In this document: positions 16,348-17,746 of the stretch, one piece after another
Position numbering within the stretch: the first letter of the stretch is position 1
How the letters are laid out: each line of letters opens with the position of its first letter
Assembly (NCBI GenBank): GCA_007132365.1
Contig: SLOS01000343.1
Location: forward strand, 1-17,746
Source of the DNA: Bacteroidales bacterium
GTDB taxonomy: Bacteria; Bacteroidota; Bacteroidia; Bacteroidales; PUMT01
Direction of reading: 5' to 3'
DNA length: 17,746 bases
The notes under the pieces: model-generated
What the model saw: the letters and a program-made list of their open reading frames with translations, nothing else
Databases searched by the model: none
What the model was told of the DNA's origin: nothing
Made by a program: the position numbers and the translations under genes

Positions 16348-17346
16348 ATGGCCTTTAATTTAAAAAACCGTCATTTCCTGAAATTACTGGATTTTACTCC
16401 CAAAGAGATTAAATTTCTGCTGGATTTGTCTGCAAGTCTTAAATCAGCAAAGTATTCCGGCACGGAACAGCAAATGTTAAAAGGAAAAAACATTGCACTG
16501 ATTTTTGAGAAAACATCCACCCGAACCCGCTGTGCTTTTGAAGTGGCAGCTTTTGACCAGGGAGCACATGTAACCTATCTGGGGCCTTCAGGTTCACAGA
16601 TTGGTCACAAGGAATCGATGAAAGATACGGCCAGGGTTCTTGGAGGGATGTATGACGGCATCGAATACAGGGGCTTTGGCCAGGCGATTGTGGAGGAACT
16701 TGCCCGGTACGCAGGTGTTCCTGTATGGAACGGGCTGACGGATGAATTTCATCCAACGCAGGTTCTTGCCGACCTGCTGACCATGATGGAGAATTGCGAC
16801 AGACCTCTTTCAAAGATCACGTTCTGCTATCTGGGCGACGCGCGCAACAACGTGGGTAATTCACTTATGGTAGGTGCTGCCAGGATGGGTATGGATTTCA
16901 GGGCTGCAGCTCCCCCCGAATGCCAGCCTGAGCGTGAACTTGTGGATAAATGCCTTGAAATTGCCGGAGAGACCGGTGCAAGGATTACAATTACCGAAGA
17001 TGTAAGGGAAGCTGTGGCGGGAGTCGATTTTCTCTACACAGATGTGTGGGTTTCAATGGGTGAACCGGATTCTGCCTGGGAAAAAAGGATCAAATTGCTT
17101 AAGCCATACCAGGTAAATAAACAGGTCATTGAATGGACCGGTAACCCGGGGGTAAAGTTTCTTCATTGCCTTCCGGCATTCCATAACCGCGAGACTAAGG
17201 TTGGTGAAGAGATATACCAGAAGTTCGGTCTTGAAGCCATGGAGGTGACCGATGATGTATTTGAGTCAGACCACTCTGTTGTTTTTGACCAGTCCGAGAA
17301 CCGGATGCACACCATTAAAGCAGTCATGGTTGCAACCCTGGGGTAA
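16348..17346 (+). CDS. argF: Ornithine carbamoyltransferase
   Basis: This cytoplasmic transcarbamylase of 332 residues interconverts ornithine plus carbamoyl phosphate and citrulline plus phosphate. The carbamoyl-phosphate site is STRTR (57-61) and HPTQ (135-138, in DEFHPTQVLADLLT). The ornithine site has the SMG loop (236-238, DVWVSMGE) and HCLPAFH (273-279, with the family Cys274). These mark it as a canonical ornithine enzyme rather than the acetyl- or succinyl-ornithine transcarbamylases that many Bacteroidota use for arginine synthesis, or aspartate transcarbamylase. Partnered with carbamate kinase 50 bases upstream, it more likely works in the catabolic direction (ArcB role), although the anabolic role cannot be excluded from sequence. 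Putrescine carbamoyltransferase is a less likely alternative. Confidence 0.93.
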   Translation: MAFNLKNRHFLKLLDFTPKEIKFLLDLSASLKSAKYSGTEQQMLKGKNIALIFEKTSTRTRCAFEVAAFDQGAHVTYLGPSGSQIGHKESMKDTARVLGGMYDGIEYRGFGQAIVEELARYAGVPVWNGLTDEFHPTQVLADLLTMMENCDRPLSKITFCYLGDARNNVGNSLMVGAARMGMDFRAAAPPECQPERELVDKCLEIAGETGARITITEDVREAVAGVDFLYTDVWVSMGEPDSAWEKRIKLLKPYQVNKQVIEWTGNPGVKFLHCLPAFHNRETKVGEEIYQKFGLEAMEVTDDVFESDHSVVFDQSENRMHTIKAVMVATLG

Positions 17347-17412
17347 TTATTTCTGTTTCTGTCAAAGCATCCTTCCCGGTTTTTTACATCTTATTTTTTT
17401 TCTATTCAAACA

Positions 17413-17448
17413 TTAATTCATAACTTGTTAATGATTTTGTTAATTCAT
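17413..17448 (+). repeat. Repeated AT-rich motifs upstream of the RRM gene
   Basis: TTAATTCAT occurs at 17413-17421 and again at 17440-17448, and TTGTTAAT occurs at 17425-17432 and 17437-17444, twelve bases apart. The cluster ends 23 bases before the RRM start codon and would probably lie in its leader or promoter. Chance repeats are possible in sequence this AT-rich. Confidence 0.4.
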
Positions 17449-17471
17449 TTTTCAGGATAAAATTTTCAGTT

Positions 17472-17732
17472 ATGACAATTTACATTGGGAATATTCCTTA
17501 TTCCTTGAAAGAAGCCGATATCGAGCAGTTATTTGCCGAATTCGGATCAGTATTGTCTGTAAAGATAATTTCTGATAAATTTACCCACAGATCAAAAGGT
17601 TACGGTTTTGTTGAAATGGAAAATGAGGCTGAGGGCGAAAAAGCGATTGAGAATCTCAATGGCAGGGATGTATTGGGAAGGAACCTTAAGGTAAGCAGGG
17701 CCAACCCGAGAAAAAACAAAAGAGAGGTATAG
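17472..17732 (+). CDS. RRM-domain RNA-binding protein
   Basis: This is a small cytoplasmic protein of 86 residues consisting of one RNA recognition motif and a short basic tail. RNP2 is IYIGNI (3-8) and RNP1 is KGYGFVEM (43-50); the aromatic residues that stack on RNA bases (Tyr4, Tyr45, Phe47) are present. The tail, NPRKNKREV, would add nonspecific RNA contact. Single-RRM proteins of this kind are common in Bacteroidota and cyanobacteria and bind single-stranded RNA; in Bacteroidota they are implicated in broad post-transcriptional control. The ATG at 17472 starts directly at the domain. The 125 bases upstream are very AT-rich and hold repeated motifs; I see no terminator after the preceding gene, so read-through from it is possible. 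Confidence 0.93.
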   Translation: MTIYIGNIPYSLKEADIEQLFAEFGSVLSVKIISDKFTHRSKGYGFVEMENEAEGEKAIENLNGRDVLGRNLKVSRANPRKNKREV

Positions 17733-17746
17733 GTTAGTCAGTTATC

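Noticed and set aside
1..17746. Mobile elements, CRISPR arrays, tRNA or rRNA genes
   Set aside because: No transposase, integrase, regularly spaced repeats, cloverleaf or rRNA-like sequence was seen on either strand.

Overview
The window reads as chromosomal DNA of a Bacteroidota bacterium, probably Bacteroidales-like and moderately AT-rich. The signs are a FecR/DUF4974 anti-sigma gene, an STN plus carboxypeptidase-regulatory-like surface protein, a LolA-like gene next to ftsK, a stand-alone RRM protein, start codons without clear Shine-Dalgarno sequences, and upstream boxes matching the Bacteroidota -7 consensus TAnnTTTG. The assignment rests on gene content and motifs only. I see no insertion sequence, phage gene, CRISPR array, tRNA or rRNA.

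Layout. 1-2494 (+): the 3' part of a fecR-type anti-sigma gene, then a secreted STN/CarbD-reg protein that lacks a TonB-receptor barrel. A GC-rich hairpin lies between them. 2436-5807 (-): a BamA/TamA-family outer-membrane protein (TTG start) followed by pabB, whose 3' end overlaps the convergent STN gene by 59 bp. 6065-8533 (+): a ROK-family sugar kinase and a FucP/GlcP-type sugar transporter, closed by a strong bidirectional-looking terminator. 8667-9587 (-): a NlpC/P60 cysteine peptidase without a signal peptide, then a 39-residue single-helix membrane protein starting six bases after its stop. 9891-12035 (+): a PgpH-type membrane HD phosphodiesterase (c-di-AMP). 12042-15103 (-): ftsK followed by a LolA-like lipoprotein carrier. 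15341-17346 (+): carbamate kinase and ornithine carbamoyltransferase. 17472-17732 (+): a small RRM RNA-binding protein.

Themes. Much of the window concerns the envelope: surface signalling, outer-membrane insertion, lipoprotein transport, peptide recycling, chromosome translocation at division, and c-di-AMP turnover, which in other bacteria is tied to wall and osmotic balance. The rest is core metabolism: sugar uptake and phosphorylation, p-aminobenzoate (folate) synthesis, and citrulline/carbamoyl-phosphate interconversion.

I do not see a clearly new multi-gene system. The least explained items are the small membrane protein behind the NlpC/P60 gene, the barrel-less STN protein downstream of fecR, an inverted repeat whose downstream arm fills the spacer of the predicted promoter of the HD phosphodiesterase gene, and repeated AT-rich motifs upstream of the RRM gene.
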